A stretch of 5,872 nucleotides of DNA from an uncultured Clostridium sp. (lineage in GTDB: Bacteria > Bacillota > Clostridia > Lachnospirales > Lachnospiraceae), in assembly GCA_958349075.1 (NCBI GenBank), contig CATWBR010000294.1, positions 1 to 5,872 on the forward strand. The letters are read 5' to 3'. The position numbers were made by a program, and so were the translations under genes. Positions 1 through 5,865 of this stretch are shown here, piece by piece. Each line of letters begins with the position of its first letter. The stretch's first letter is position 1. The notes under the pieces were generated by a model, which worked only from the letters and a program-made list of their open reading frames with translations, ran no database searches and was not told the DNA's origin.

Positions 1-18
1 CCGGGACTGAAGACTCAT
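1..18 (-). CDS. Possible first codons of a further downstream gene (partial)
   Basis: On the minus strand an ATG at 18-16 is followed by five open codons (Ser-Leu-Gln-Ser-Arg) to the window edge, and GAGGGG stands five bases before it. This may be the start of the next gene of the apbE operon, 64 bases after the NusG-domain-II stop. Six codons are far too few to identify anything, and the purine run may be chance. No terminator is seen between 19 and 82, only a GC-rich palindrome CTGCCGGCAG (48-57) without a T-run. Confidence 0.2.
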
Positions 19-82
19 ACACACCCCTCACCACCCCGGCCCCTGGCCTGCCGGCAGCGTCCTCATCTGCTCAATTAAATTC

Positions 83-433
83 TCATCTTATTGTCACAAT
101 CACCTTATTCGGAAGGCAGGTGATCGCCTCCCCTTTCTGTCTTTTTTCCCCTTCCTGCACACAGATTTTATCCGGGCAGGAGGCTTCGAAGATGGAAACG
201 GCGCCGTTTTTAATAATCATATGGTTCGTCCCGCCGTCAACGCCCTCGATCATGAAATCTGCATCCTGGTTAAGCGGAAATTCCCGGACTGTTTTCCCGT
301 TTACGCTGACTACAGCAACCGACGCATCCCCTCTGTTCAGAAAACGGTATCCTGCGAAGAAAATCATGGCCGCGGCGAGAAGGCCGCAGACGAGAAAAAT
401 TTCATTTTTCATTTTTCTGCTTTCATCTTTCAT
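83..433 (-). CDS. NusG domain II-containing membrane-anchored protein (EetA-like)
   Basis: A 116-residue protein with a short charged N-terminus, one hydrophobic segment at about residues 12-28, and an outward-facing domain of about 85 residues. The domain carries the hallmark of the NusG domain II family (DUF1312): Cys86-Pro-Asp-Lys-Ile-Cys91-Val, then a Gly-rich turn and Cys106-Leu-Pro-Asn near the C-terminus. Despite the family name it has no NGN domain and is not the transcription factor NusG. Stand-alone members occur beside ApbE and Gx-transporter genes; from memory, the EetA protein of flavin-based extracellular electron transfer loci is of this type. Its biochemical role is not established. 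The start at 433 is supported by AAGGAG (441-446) seven bases upstream. It lies 18 bases after the apbE stop, so the two are probably one transcript. The three cysteines suggest a disulfide or redox role, which is inference. Family assignment is firm; function is open. Confidence 0.88.
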   Translation of the reverse strand: MKDESRKMKNEIFLVCGLLAAAMIFFAGYRFLNRGDASVAVVSVNGKTVREFPLNQDADFMIEGVDGGTNHMIIKNGAVSIFEASCPDKICVQEGEKRQKGEAITCLPNKVIVTIR

Positions 434-440
434 AATAAGA

Positions 441-446
441 CTCCTT
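441..446 (-). promoter_or_regulatory. Ribosome binding site of the NusG-domain-II gene
   Basis: AAGGAG on the minus strand, seven bases before the ATG at 433-431. It favours residue 1 over the internal Met8 as the start and lies wholly in the 18-base gap after apbE. Confidence 0.8.
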
Positions 447-451
447 ATTGG

Positions 452-1480
452 TTAACCGGCATCGGGGAGAGGAAGGACAAGCAGCTCTGCCCCGTCCGAA
501 TAGTGGACTTCATAATCGGTGGTTATAAAATAAGCGTAAATGCCATCCATGGAATTGACAAGCTCAAGCCCCTTTTCAAGCCCCAGTGAAAAACAGGTGG
601 TGCTCAAAGCGTCACCGTCCACTGAGCGCGGCGAGACGATTGTGACGGCAATCAGGCCGTTGTCATAGGGATAGCCGGTGGAGGGATTTAAAAGGTGGTG
701 ATAATTTTTCCCGTCTACAACAAAATTGCGTTCATAGACTCCGGAAGAGACGACGGAGAGATCGTTAATACTCAGGTTTGCGATAATTTCATTGCGTCCC
801 TCAAACGGTTTTTGCAGCCCGATTTTAAACGGCTCGCCGTCCGGCCTTTCGCCGACGCAGAGCACATTGCCTCCCAGATTAATAATCGCACTTTTAACAT
901 TCCTGCTTATCAGATACTCCTTCAGCCGGTCTGCAATAAACCCCTTTGCAATAGAGCCGAGATCAACCGCAGTGTCCGGTGAGTGAAATGTGAGCACATC
1001 GCCATCCAGGCTTACGTTTTTCCAGTCGACCCGTACCGCTGCCGCCTGAATCTCATCTGCCGGAGGAATTGTTTTTTTCCCATCCGTGAAATTCCACAGC
1101 GAACTCAGCGGTTCGATCGTGATATCAAAAGCGCCGTCCGAAATCCGGCTGTACTGGAGTCCTTCGCGGATCAGGGCAGCCGTATCTTTCGTGAGAGTAA
1201 ACGAATCTTCACCGGGGCTCCGGTGATTCAGCCGGTAGACCTCACTGGTCGTTATGGTTTTACTGAGCCGGTTTTCATATTCGCGGCACAGCGCCATGCA
1301 CTGTTCCAATATCTCCTCATCATCGCTGTCATACAGGGTAACCGTGACAAATGTATTGAGTAGAAAGTCCGAACGGGTAATCGGTTCCGTCTGCCTGGGG
1401 CGGAGCGTCAAAACTGCGGCAAAGACCAGAAAAAGCACACCAAGTGCGGACAGAAAAATTTGAAATTGTTTTTTTTCCAT
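452..1480 (-). CDS. apbE: FAD:protein FMN transferase (ApbE family), membrane-anchored
   Basis: ApbE enzymes move FMN from FAD onto a Ser/Thr of extracytoplasmic flavoproteins, in a Mg-dependent reaction. Family motifs appear in order: SDGAFDIT (114-121), DLGSIAKGF (173-181), INLGGNV (200-206), HHLLNPSTGYP (261-271), and DGDALSTT (288-295), whose Asp290 and Thr294 match the expected metal ligands. The 342-residue length is normal. Residues 7-26 form a hydrophobic segment with no lipobox cysteine, so the protein looks anchored by a signal-anchor rather than as a lipoprotein, with the catalytic domain outside. The frame stays open upstream to 1537, but that start lies in the predicted promoter; the ATG at 1480 has AGAGGA upstream (spacing about 11) and begins directly before the hydrophobic segment. 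It is followed after 18 bases by the NusG-domain-II gene. No protein in the window carries a convincing flavinylation acceptor motif, so its substrate is elsewhere. Confidence 0.95.
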   Translation of the reverse strand: MEKKQFQIFLSALGVLFLVFAAVLTLRPRQTEPITRSDFLLNTFVTVTLYDSDDEEILEQCMALCREYENRLSKTITTSEVYRLNHRSPGEDSFTLTKDTAALIREGLQYSRISDGAFDITIEPLSSLWNFTDGKKTIPPADEIQAAAVRVDWKNVSLDGDVLTFHSPDTAVDLGSIAKGFIADRLKEYLISRNVKSAIINLGGNVLCVGERPDGEPFKIGLQKPFEGRNEIIANLSINDLSVVSSGVYERNFVVDGKNYHHLLNPSTGYPYDNGLIAVTIVSPRSVDGDALSTTCFSLGLEKGLELVNSMDGIYAYFITTDYEVHYSDGAELLVLPLPDAG

Positions 1481-1527
1481 TGTATAGGGATTCCTCTGTG
1501 AAAGTATTTGTGATTTGAAACATACCA

Positions 1528-1556
1528 ATCTTAGCAAAGTGGGAAATCAAAGTCAA
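1528..1556 (-). promoter_or_regulatory. Sigma-A-like promoter of the apbE operon
   Basis: Read on the minus strand, TTGACT (1556-1551) is followed by exactly 17 bases and then TAAGAT (1533-1528). Each box matches the consensus closely (5/6 and 4/6). Transcription would begin near 1521, giving a leader of about 40 bases before the apbE ATG. It rules out translation from the longer open frame beginning at 1537. Not experimentally shown. Confidence 0.75.
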
Positions 1557-1574
1557 GGGGATGAGCCTATCCCC
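1557..1574. promoter_or_regulatory. Inverted repeat between divergent promoters, candidate operator
   Basis: GGGGAT (1557-1562), six bases, then ATCCCC (1569-1574): a perfect 6+6 dyad. One arm abuts the -35 box of the apbE promoter and the other lies 17 bases from the -35 box of the opposite promoter. The position suits a repressor or activator that controls both transcripts. No regulator gene is in the window and I do not recognise the motif as a known family's site. Confidence 0.5.
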
Positions 1575-1591
1575 AAATAAATCCCTCCCTC

Positions 1592-1620
1592 TTTACAAAC
1601 CCCCCATATTCCGATAAAAT
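1592..1620 (+). promoter_or_regulatory. Sigma-A-like promoter of the Gx-transporter gene
   Basis: TTTACA (1592-1597), a 17-base spacer, and TAAAAT (1615-1620); both boxes match consensus at 5 of 6 positions. The start would be near 1627, leaving a leader of about 78 bases before the ATG at 1705. I see no known riboswitch in that leader, only short palindromes such as AAGCGCTT (1632-1639) and TTCCGGAA (1642-1649). Confidence 0.7.
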
Positions 1621-1704
1621 AATAACAAAACAAGCGCTTCTTCCGGAAACCCGTCGACCCGGCAGCCTATTTTAGTAGGATGAAACAGAAAGAGGACAAC
1701 CTCT

Positions 1705-2232
1705 ATGAAATATAGAAAAGAAACACGCAGAGGAGACCGCAAAGCAGTAAAAGTGGCGCTCTATGGAATCCTGCTCTCACTCGCCATGCTGCTCGGCTAT
1801 GTGGAAACCCTGATTCCGATCAGTCTCGGCATTCCCGGTGTTAAGCTGGGACTTGCCAATCTTGTAAGTATCGTATCCCTCTACATTATAGGAACATGGG
1901 GAACTGTTGACATCGCGCTCTGCCGGATTATCCTTCTGACCGGTTTTGCATACGGCAATATGGCCATGATGATGTACAGCCTCGCAGGAGGGGCGCTCAG
2001 TCTCGCTTTGATGATTTTCTGCAGGAAGAGGGACTGGTTCGGTCAGGTGGGAGTCAGCATTATCGGCGGTGTAGGGCACAATGTGGGGCAGATTCTGGTG
2101 GCCGCGGCCGTGGTGGAAAACAGCAGTGTTTTTTACTATCTGCCATTCCTTTTGGCGGCCGGAACCGTGGCAGGGGCAGTGATAGGCCTGCTTGGCGGAA
2201 TTGTAACAAAACGTCTGGAATCGTACCTGTGA
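1705..2232 (+). CDS. Gx transporter family / heptaprenyl diphosphate synthase component I-like membrane protein (EetB-like)
   Basis: A 175-residue, very hydrophobic protein with about six predicted membrane segments (roughly 15-33, 48-62, 65-80, 86-105, 115-136, 144-166). Characteristic stretches are GIPGVKLGLANLV (42-54) and GGVGHNVGQ (121-129), as in the family called Gx transporter or Hpre_diP_synt_I. The older name comes from a component of heptaprenyl diphosphate synthase; the fold resembles ECF-type S-components, so a transport role for a quinone- or flavin-related compound is possible but unproven. From memory, EetB of flavin-based electron transfer loci belongs here. AGAGGA at 1691-1696, eight bases before the ATG, supports the start; the N-terminus is strongly basic (cytoplasmic). 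It is divergent from apbE and the NusG-domain-II gene, whose families usually sit beside it, so a shared process is likely. No terminator follows it, so read-through into galT is possible. Confidence 0.88.
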   Translation: MKYRKETRRGDRKAVKVALYGILLSLAMLLGYVETLIPISLGIPGVKLGLANLVSIVSLYIIGTWGTVDIALCRIILLTGFAYGNMAMMMYSLAGGALSLALMIFCRKRDWFGQVGVSIIGGVGHNVGQILVAAAVVENSSVFYYLPFLLAAGTVAGAVIGLLGGIVTKRLESYL

Positions 2233-2235
2233 ATG

Positions 2236-2244
2236 TGCTATACT
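2236..2244 (+). promoter_or_regulatory. Extended -10 promoter for galT
   Basis: TG-C-TATACT (2236-2244) is an extended -10 element; the -35 region about 17 bases upstream (2216-2221) is weak, as is common for this promoter class. It overlaps the end of the preceding gene by nothing but its -35 zone. Transcription would start near 2251, producing a leader of about 100 bases before the galT ATG. Confidence 0.55.
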
Positions 2245-2251
2245 AATAAAC

Positions 2252-2277
2252 CGGGCATATCGGAAACTCTCTGCCCG
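2252..2277 (+). other. Hairpin at the predicted 5' end of the galT mRNA
   Basis: CGGGCA (2252-2257) pairs with TGCCCG (2272-2277) across a 14-base loop. It would sit at the first bases of the transcript predicted from the extended -10 box. It lacks a following T-run, so it is not a terminator for the gene before it. It could protect the mRNA end; that role is inferred. Confidence 0.4.
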
Positions 2278-2299
2278 CAGACGGCACCACAGAGAAGAC

Positions 2300-2374
2300 G
2301 GTAAACGAAGCAGATTGCGCGAAGCGCATTAAAAATATGAGGAGGCGTGGTATGGTAAACGAAGCGATTAAAAA
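2300..2374 (+). repeat. Partial direct repeat of the galT start region within its leader
   Basis: The 12 bases GGTAAACGAAGC occur at 2300-2311 and again at 2354-2365, where they span the galT start codon. GAAGCGCATTAAAAA (2321-2335) repeats GAAGCGATTAAAAA (2361-2374) with one base inserted. Together the leader carries a split copy of the first eight or so galT codons, in the same frame (54-base offset). Where the two leader parts meet, TGCGC-GAA-GCGCA (2316-2328) can form a tight hairpin just before the ribosome binding site. Confidence 0.6.
2340..2345 (+). promoter_or_regulatory. Ribosome binding site of galT
   Basis: A perfect AGGAGG six bases before the ATG at 2352. It fixes the start there; the in-frame ATG at 2337 overlaps this site and has no ribosome binding site of its own. 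Confidence 0.88.
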
Positions 2375-3863
2375 ACTGGTTGAATACGGTCTTACGACAG
2401 GACTGATTGAGGAAGAAGACCGGATTTATGCGACGAATCAAATCCTGGATGTACTGAAGCTGGACGAGTATGAAGAACCAGGGACGGAGTCCGGGGAAGT
2501 CAACCTGGAGGAAACGCTGAAAGAGTTGATGGATTTTGCCCATGAGTCCGGCGTACTGCCGGAAGACAGCGTGGTTTACAGAGACTTATTCGACACAAGG
2601 CTGATGAACTGCCTGATGCCGAGACCGTCCGAGATTGTACGGAAATTCTTTGGCCTTTACAACCATCAGTCACCTCAGGCTGCTACGGATTATTACTATA
2701 AGTTAAGCCAGGACTCTGATTACATCAGAAGATACCGCGTCTGTAAAGATATGAAATGGGTCACGGAGACTAAGTATGGTGATTTGGACATTACGGTGAA
2801 CCTTTCCAAACCGGAGAAGGATCCGAAAGCCATTGCCGCCGCCAAGCTGGCAAAACAGAGCGGTTATCCAAAATGCCTGCTCTGCCGCGAGAATGAGGGG
2901 TATGCAGGCCGTGTAAACCATCCGGCCAGGAATAACCACCGCACGATTCCGATTACGGTGAACGACAGCCGGTGGGGCTTCCAGTACTCGCCTTATGTTT
3001 ATTATAATGAGCATTGCATTGTATTTAACGGACAGCATGTACCAATGCAGATCGAGAAGGCAACCTTTATCAAACTCTTTGATTTTGTCAAAATGTTTCC
3101 TCACTATTTCCTGGGTTCCAATGCAGATCTGCCGATTGTCGGCGGCTCCATTTTAAGCCATGATCATTTCCAGGGAGGCCATTATACCTTTGCCATGGCA
3201 AAGGCGCCGATTGAAAAGTATTTTACATTCAAAGGCTTTGAGGATGTGGAGGCAGGCATTGTATACTGGCCGATGTCGGTGCTGCGTACACGCGCTAAAG
3301 ATCCGGAGCGCCTGATTGAGCTGGGGGATAAAGTTCTCACAGCCTGGAGAAACTATACGGATGAGGCTGCATTTGTCTTTGCCGAGACAAAAGGAGAACC
3401 CCACAATACGATCACTCCGATCGCCAGAAAGAACGGCGGGATGTTTGAGCTGGATCTGGTGCTGAGGAATAATATAACAACGGAGGAATTTCCTCTTGGC
3501 CTTTACCACCCCCATCAGGAACTCCACCATATCAAGAAGGAAAATATCGGCCTGATCGAGGTGATGGGGCTGGCGGTGCTTCCATCCAGGCTGAAAGACG
3601 AGCTGGCAAAACTGGGAGATTATATTACCGGGGGCAAAGATGTAAGAAGCAGCGCGGAACTTGAAAAGCACGCCGACTGGGTGGAAGCATTCCGTCCCAA
3701 ATATGAAAAGATTACAAAGGATAATGTGGAAAAGATCCTGAAAGACGAGGTAGGACTTGTATTCGAGAGAGTACTGGAAGATGCCGGAGTCTATAAATGC
3801 ACGGAGGAGGGCAGGGCGGCTTTTGCCAGATTCCTGAGTTCCGTTGGTGCCGGAGAGGTATAG
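2352..3863 (+). CDS. galT: UDP-glucose--hexose-1-phosphate uridylyltransferase, class II GalT
   Basis: Cytoplasmic Leloir enzyme exchanging UMP between UDP-glucose and galactose-1-phosphate through a uridylylated histidine. The 503-residue length is typical of the class II family of Firmicutes and Bifidobacteria, not the roughly 350-residue class I form. The class II signature is intact: DLPIVGGSILSHDHFQGG ends at residue 276, with the His270-Asp-His272-Phe-Gln pair equivalent to the class I HPH site. Cys175-Leu-Leu-Cys178 lies ahead of it and may bind metal, though this is unsure. GEPHNTITPIAR (around His351) and YHPHQELHHIKKENIG (from about 385) mark the C-terminal part. The start at 2352 is set by AGGAGG at 2340-2345. 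It probably has its own extended -10 promoter and is followed after seven bases by a (p)ppGpp synthetase gene. galK and galE are not adjacent, so galactose kinase and epimerase must be supplied elsewhere. Sugar specificity beyond Gal-1-P cannot be judged. Confidence 0.96.
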   Translation: MVNEAIKKLVEYGLTTGLIEEEDRIYATNQILDVLKLDEYEEPGTESGEVNLEETLKELMDFAHESGVLPEDSVVYRDLFDTRLMNCLMPRPSEIVRKFFGLYNHQSPQAATDYYYKLSQDSDYIRRYRVCKDMKWVTETKYGDLDITVNLSKPEKDPKAIAAAKLAKQSGYPKCLLCRENEGYAGRVNHPARNNHRTIPITVNDSRWGFQYSPYVYYNEHCIVFNGQHVPMQIEKATFIKLFDFVKMFPHYFLGSNADLPIVGGSILSHDHFQGGHYTFAMAKAPIEKYFTFKGFEDVEAGIVYWPMSVLRTRAKDPERLIELGDKVLTAWRNYTDEAAFVFAETKGEPHNTITPIARKNGGMFELDLVLRNNITTEEFPLGLYHPHQELHHIKKENIGLIEVMGLAVLPSRLKDELAKLGDYITGGKDVRSSAELEKHADWVEAFRPKYEKITKDNVEKILKDEVGLVFERVLEDAGVYKCTEEGRAAFARFLSSVGAGEV

Positions 3864-3870
3864 AGATCGA

Positions 3871-4698
3871 ATGCTGGACATAAAAGATTTTTTTGAGAAG
3901 TACAATATGGAATATGCCGACTATGAGTCGGCAGGCATTGACTGGGAAGAGCTGCAGGCAATCCACGATCACTACGGGAACATCGAACGGAAACTGCGCG
4001 GAATAGGAAAAGATTTTGTGGATGAATACCTCTATGACATAGAGAAGGCCGGAATCCATTCCTACCGCTACAGGACGAAGGAACCGGGGCATCTGGTTGA
4101 GAAGATTATCAGGAAGCGGAATGAACTGCCCGAGAAATTTGCACATGTTGACCGCACCAATTACTGGAAATATGTAACGGATCTGATTGGCATCCGCGTG
4201 TTTTTTCTTTACCGGGAGGACTGGAGACATTTTCATGAATATATTACATCCGTGTTTGAGAACGACCCGGAGCAGTATGTCGGTGACCGGGAGATGGATT
4301 TTGACGGGAATGTGAATCATTACTATATTGCCGAGCGTCCGAAGGTTTACAGAAGAACCGGGGACAGCCGCATCTACGATGAGGATCTCATTGACATTAA
4401 ATCGGACGGAATCTACCGCTCCCTGCATTACATTGTGAAGTATAAGGGATATTATGTGGAGATTCAGGCCAGAACCCTGTTTGAGGAAGGGTGGAGCGAG
4501 GTGGATCATGACATTGTCTATCCTTATTTTCAGGACGATGAGATGCTCAAAGACTTCTCTACCCTGCTAAACCGTTTGTCGGGAATGGCGGACGAAATGA
4601 GCTCTTATTTCCGGAGAATGAAGCAGAAAAAGGAAGGAATGGGCAGGCCGGAGGAGAAGATGGAACTGCAGGCGGCGGAAATTACAAAAGAGCTGTAA
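3871..4698 (+). CDS. Single-domain RelA/SpoT-type (p)ppGpp synthetase (GTP pyrophosphokinase)
   Basis: A 275-residue cytoplasmic protein with one RelA/SpoT synthetase domain (about 60-220) and no HD hydrolase, TGS or ACT domain, so it belongs with small alarmone synthetases (COG2357-like), which transfer pyrophosphate from ATP to GTP or GDP. Visible motifs: Arg68-x-Lys70 followed by HLVEKIIRKR (ATP-site region), DLIGIR (104-109, including the Asp expected to bind Mg), GIYRSLHY (180-187), and EIQART (197-202) followed by WSEVDH (208-213). All key charged residues are present, so activity is likely. A helical C-terminal tail (about 222-275) and about 60 extra N-terminal residues make it longer than RelP or RelQ. 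The ATG at 3871 is preferred; a TTG at 3844 inside galT lacks a ribosome binding site. The local site is only moderate (GGAGAGG at 3852-3858, in the galT end), suggesting translational coupling. No antitoxin-like partner, so a toxic member is less likely. Confidence 0.88.
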   Translation: MLDIKDFFEKYNMEYADYESAGIDWEELQAIHDHYGNIERKLRGIGKDFVDEYLYDIEKAGIHSYRYRTKEPGHLVEKIIRKRNELPEKFAHVDRTNYWKYVTDLIGIRVFFLYREDWRHFHEYITSVFENDPEQYVGDREMDFDGNVNHYYIAERPKVYRRTGDSRIYDEDLIDIKSDGIYRSLHYIVKYKGYYVEIQARTLFEEGWSEVDHDIVYPYFQDDEMLKDFSTLLNRLSGMADEMSSYFRRMKQKKEGMGRPEEKMELQAAEITKEL

Positions 4699-4747
4699 AG
4701 CAGAAGTGATAAATCAAAAGAGGCAGTTTTTTTGCCGCGCATCAATA

Positions 4748-4794
4748 AAAAAGCATCTGTCGGGGAATTGAATCTCCTGCGACAGATGCTTTTT
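4748..4794. terminator. Bidirectional rho-independent terminator
   Basis: A perfect 15-base stem (4748-4762 with 4780-4794) with a 17-base loop. Its outer arms are A-run on the left and T-run on the right, so each strand reads as stem plus U-tract. It sits 49 bases after the alarmone synthetase stop and 6 bases after the stop of the convergent PTS-like gene, and would end both transcripts. Confidence 0.92.
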
Positions 4795-4800
4795 ATGTAA

Positions 4801-5829
4801 TTACAGATCCAGTTTCAGATCCCCTTCCTTAATCCAGCCTGCTCTCCGGCACATTAAACCAAAGAGGGGAGTCAGGACTGCCGGCAGGATGAAGCAGACG
4901 AGCAGGATACCAAGCCACATATTGGTTCCGCCGGTTTCCTGCATTGCGGTGTAGATTCCTATTGGGCCTACCAGGCCGCAGGTTCCCATACCGGAACCCG
5001 TCGGGATATTTTCCAGCTTAAATACCATGGTTGAAATGGGACCGGTCACCATTGAGGCCAGAGTCGGCGGAATCCAGATTCTGGGGTTCCGGACAATATT
5101 GCCCATCTGAAGCATGGACGTTCCAAGGCCCTGTGCCAGAAGGCCGCCCCATTTATTTTCACGGAAACTCAGGATGGCAAAACCGACCATCTGAGCGCAG
5201 CAGCCGGCTGTGGCAGCGCCTCCGGCCAGCCCGTCCAGACTGAGCATAATACAGATTGCGGCGCTGCTGATGGGGAGTGTCAGGGCTATGCCAATAAGTG
5301 CGGAAACCAGGATACCCATAAAGAGCGGCTGCATCACGGTAGCCGTTTTTACAATGTTGCCGAATGCAGTCATGAATGCGGAGACCCCGGGCCCTACAAA
5401 CTGCGAGGCCAGAACACCGGAGATAATGGTGACTCCGGGAGTGACGAGGATGTCCACCGGTGTTTCTTTGGAAACGATCTTTCCAAGCTCCGTGGCGATG
5501 ATGGTGGCAACCAGAGCTCCCACAGGACCGCCCAGTTCATTGCCCGCAATACCGACGGTAGCAGCGGAAAAAAGCACAAGCGGCGGCGCTTTCAGGGCAA
5601 AGGCGATAGAGACGCCGAGGGCGGCGCCGGTAGCGCTTTTGGCATAGGCAGATATGGTGGTAAAGATTTCGATATGGGTTTTATCGCCCAGTGTGGCGAA
5701 GATAGTACCAATGAGCAGAGAAGCGAAAAGACCGAAGGCCATCGCGCCCAGTGCATCGATGAGGTAAGTCTGAACGGAGATATTGACCTGCTTCCGTTTC
5801 AGGAAATCCTTAAATGTGCTTTGACTCAT
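4801..5829 (-). CDS. PTS transporter subunit EIIC-like membrane protein (PTS_EIIC_2 / PfoR family)
   Basis: A 342-residue integral membrane protein with about eight to ten hydrophobic segments, beginning near residue 22 after a basic amphipathic N-terminus. Gly/Pro-rich family stretches include GNELGGPVGA (96-105), TPVDILVTPG (123-132), GGAATAGCCAQ (203-213), NIVRNPRIWIPP (244-255) and PTGSGMGTCGLVGPIG (276-291). This pattern matches the EIIC-type family that includes PfoR, named as a regulator of perfringolysin O in Clostridium perfringens. There is no fused EIIA or EIIB domain and no PTS partner gene nearby, so neither sugar specificity nor phosphotransfer-coupled transport can be assumed; it may work with EIIA/EIIB proteins encoded elsewhere or act otherwise. 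The start at 5829 has GGGGGA (5836-5841) six bases upstream. It is convergent with the alarmone gene and shares the terminator at 4748-4794. Family call is firm; substrate and role unknown. Confidence 0.87.
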   Translation of the reverse strand: MSQSTFKDFLKRKQVNISVQTYLIDALGAMAFGLFASLLIGTIFATLGDKTHIEIFTTISAYAKSATGAALGVSIAFALKAPPLVLFSAATVGIAGNELGGPVGALVATIIATELGKIVSKETPVDILVTPGVTIISGVLASQFVGPGVSAFMTAFGNIVKTATVMQPLFMGILVSALIGIALTLPISSAAICIMLSLDGLAGGAATAGCCAQMVGFAILSFRENKWGGLLAQGLGTSMLQMGNIVRNPRIWIPPTLASMVTGPISTMVFKLENIPTGSGMGTCGLVGPIGIYTAMQETGGTNMWLGILLVCFILPAVLTPLFGLMCRRAGWIKEGDLKLDL

Positions 5830-5859
5830 AATAAATCCCCCTAATTGTAATACTGTATT

Positions 5860-5865
5860 TTTATA
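5860..5865 (-). promoter_or_regulatory. Possible -10 box of the PTS EIIC-like gene
   Basis: TATAAA on the minus strand, about 19 bases ahead of the GGGGGA ribosome binding site. A matching -35 box would fall beyond the right edge of the window, so this cannot be confirmed; the local sequence is AT-rich and chance matches are likely. Confidence 0.25.

Noticed and set aside
48..57. Palindrome CTGCCGGCAG after the NusG-domain-II gene.
   Set aside because: No T-run on either side and no loop, so it is not a usable terminator; the region is simply GC-rich.
1481..1537. Longer ApbE start at 1537, adding 19 residues.
   Set aside because: The extra residues lie in the leader and over the predicted -10 box, and would put a polar stretch ahead of the signal-anchor; the ATG at 1480 has a better site.
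1666..1679. CCTA / TAGG hairpin in the leader of the Gx-transporter gene.
   Set aside because: Four base pairs only, not near the ribosome binding site in a way that would block it; expected by chance.
3153..3905. A 250-codon open frame on the minus strand opposite galT.
   Set aside because: It lies antisense to the galT region carrying the class II signature; its translation resembles no family, and it has no promoter or ribosome binding site. It is a shadow frame.
3712..4509. A 265-codon open frame on the minus strand opposite the end of galT and the alarmone synthetase.
   Set aside because: The plus-strand genes there have full conserved motifs; this frame has no recognisable domain and spans two unrelated genes.
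4722..4736. GGCA / TGCC hairpin with a run of seven T after the alarmone synthetase gene.
   Set aside because: The T-run lies in the loop rather than after the stem, and the stem is only four base pairs; the real terminator follows at 4748.
5623..5638. Ser-Ala-Thr-Gly-Ala-Ala in the EIIC-like protein (residues 65-70), faintly like an ApbE flavinylation motif.
   Set aside because: The Ser/Thr acceptor after Gly-Ala is missing, the preceding Asp is absent, and it lies in a transporter without an FMN-binding domain.
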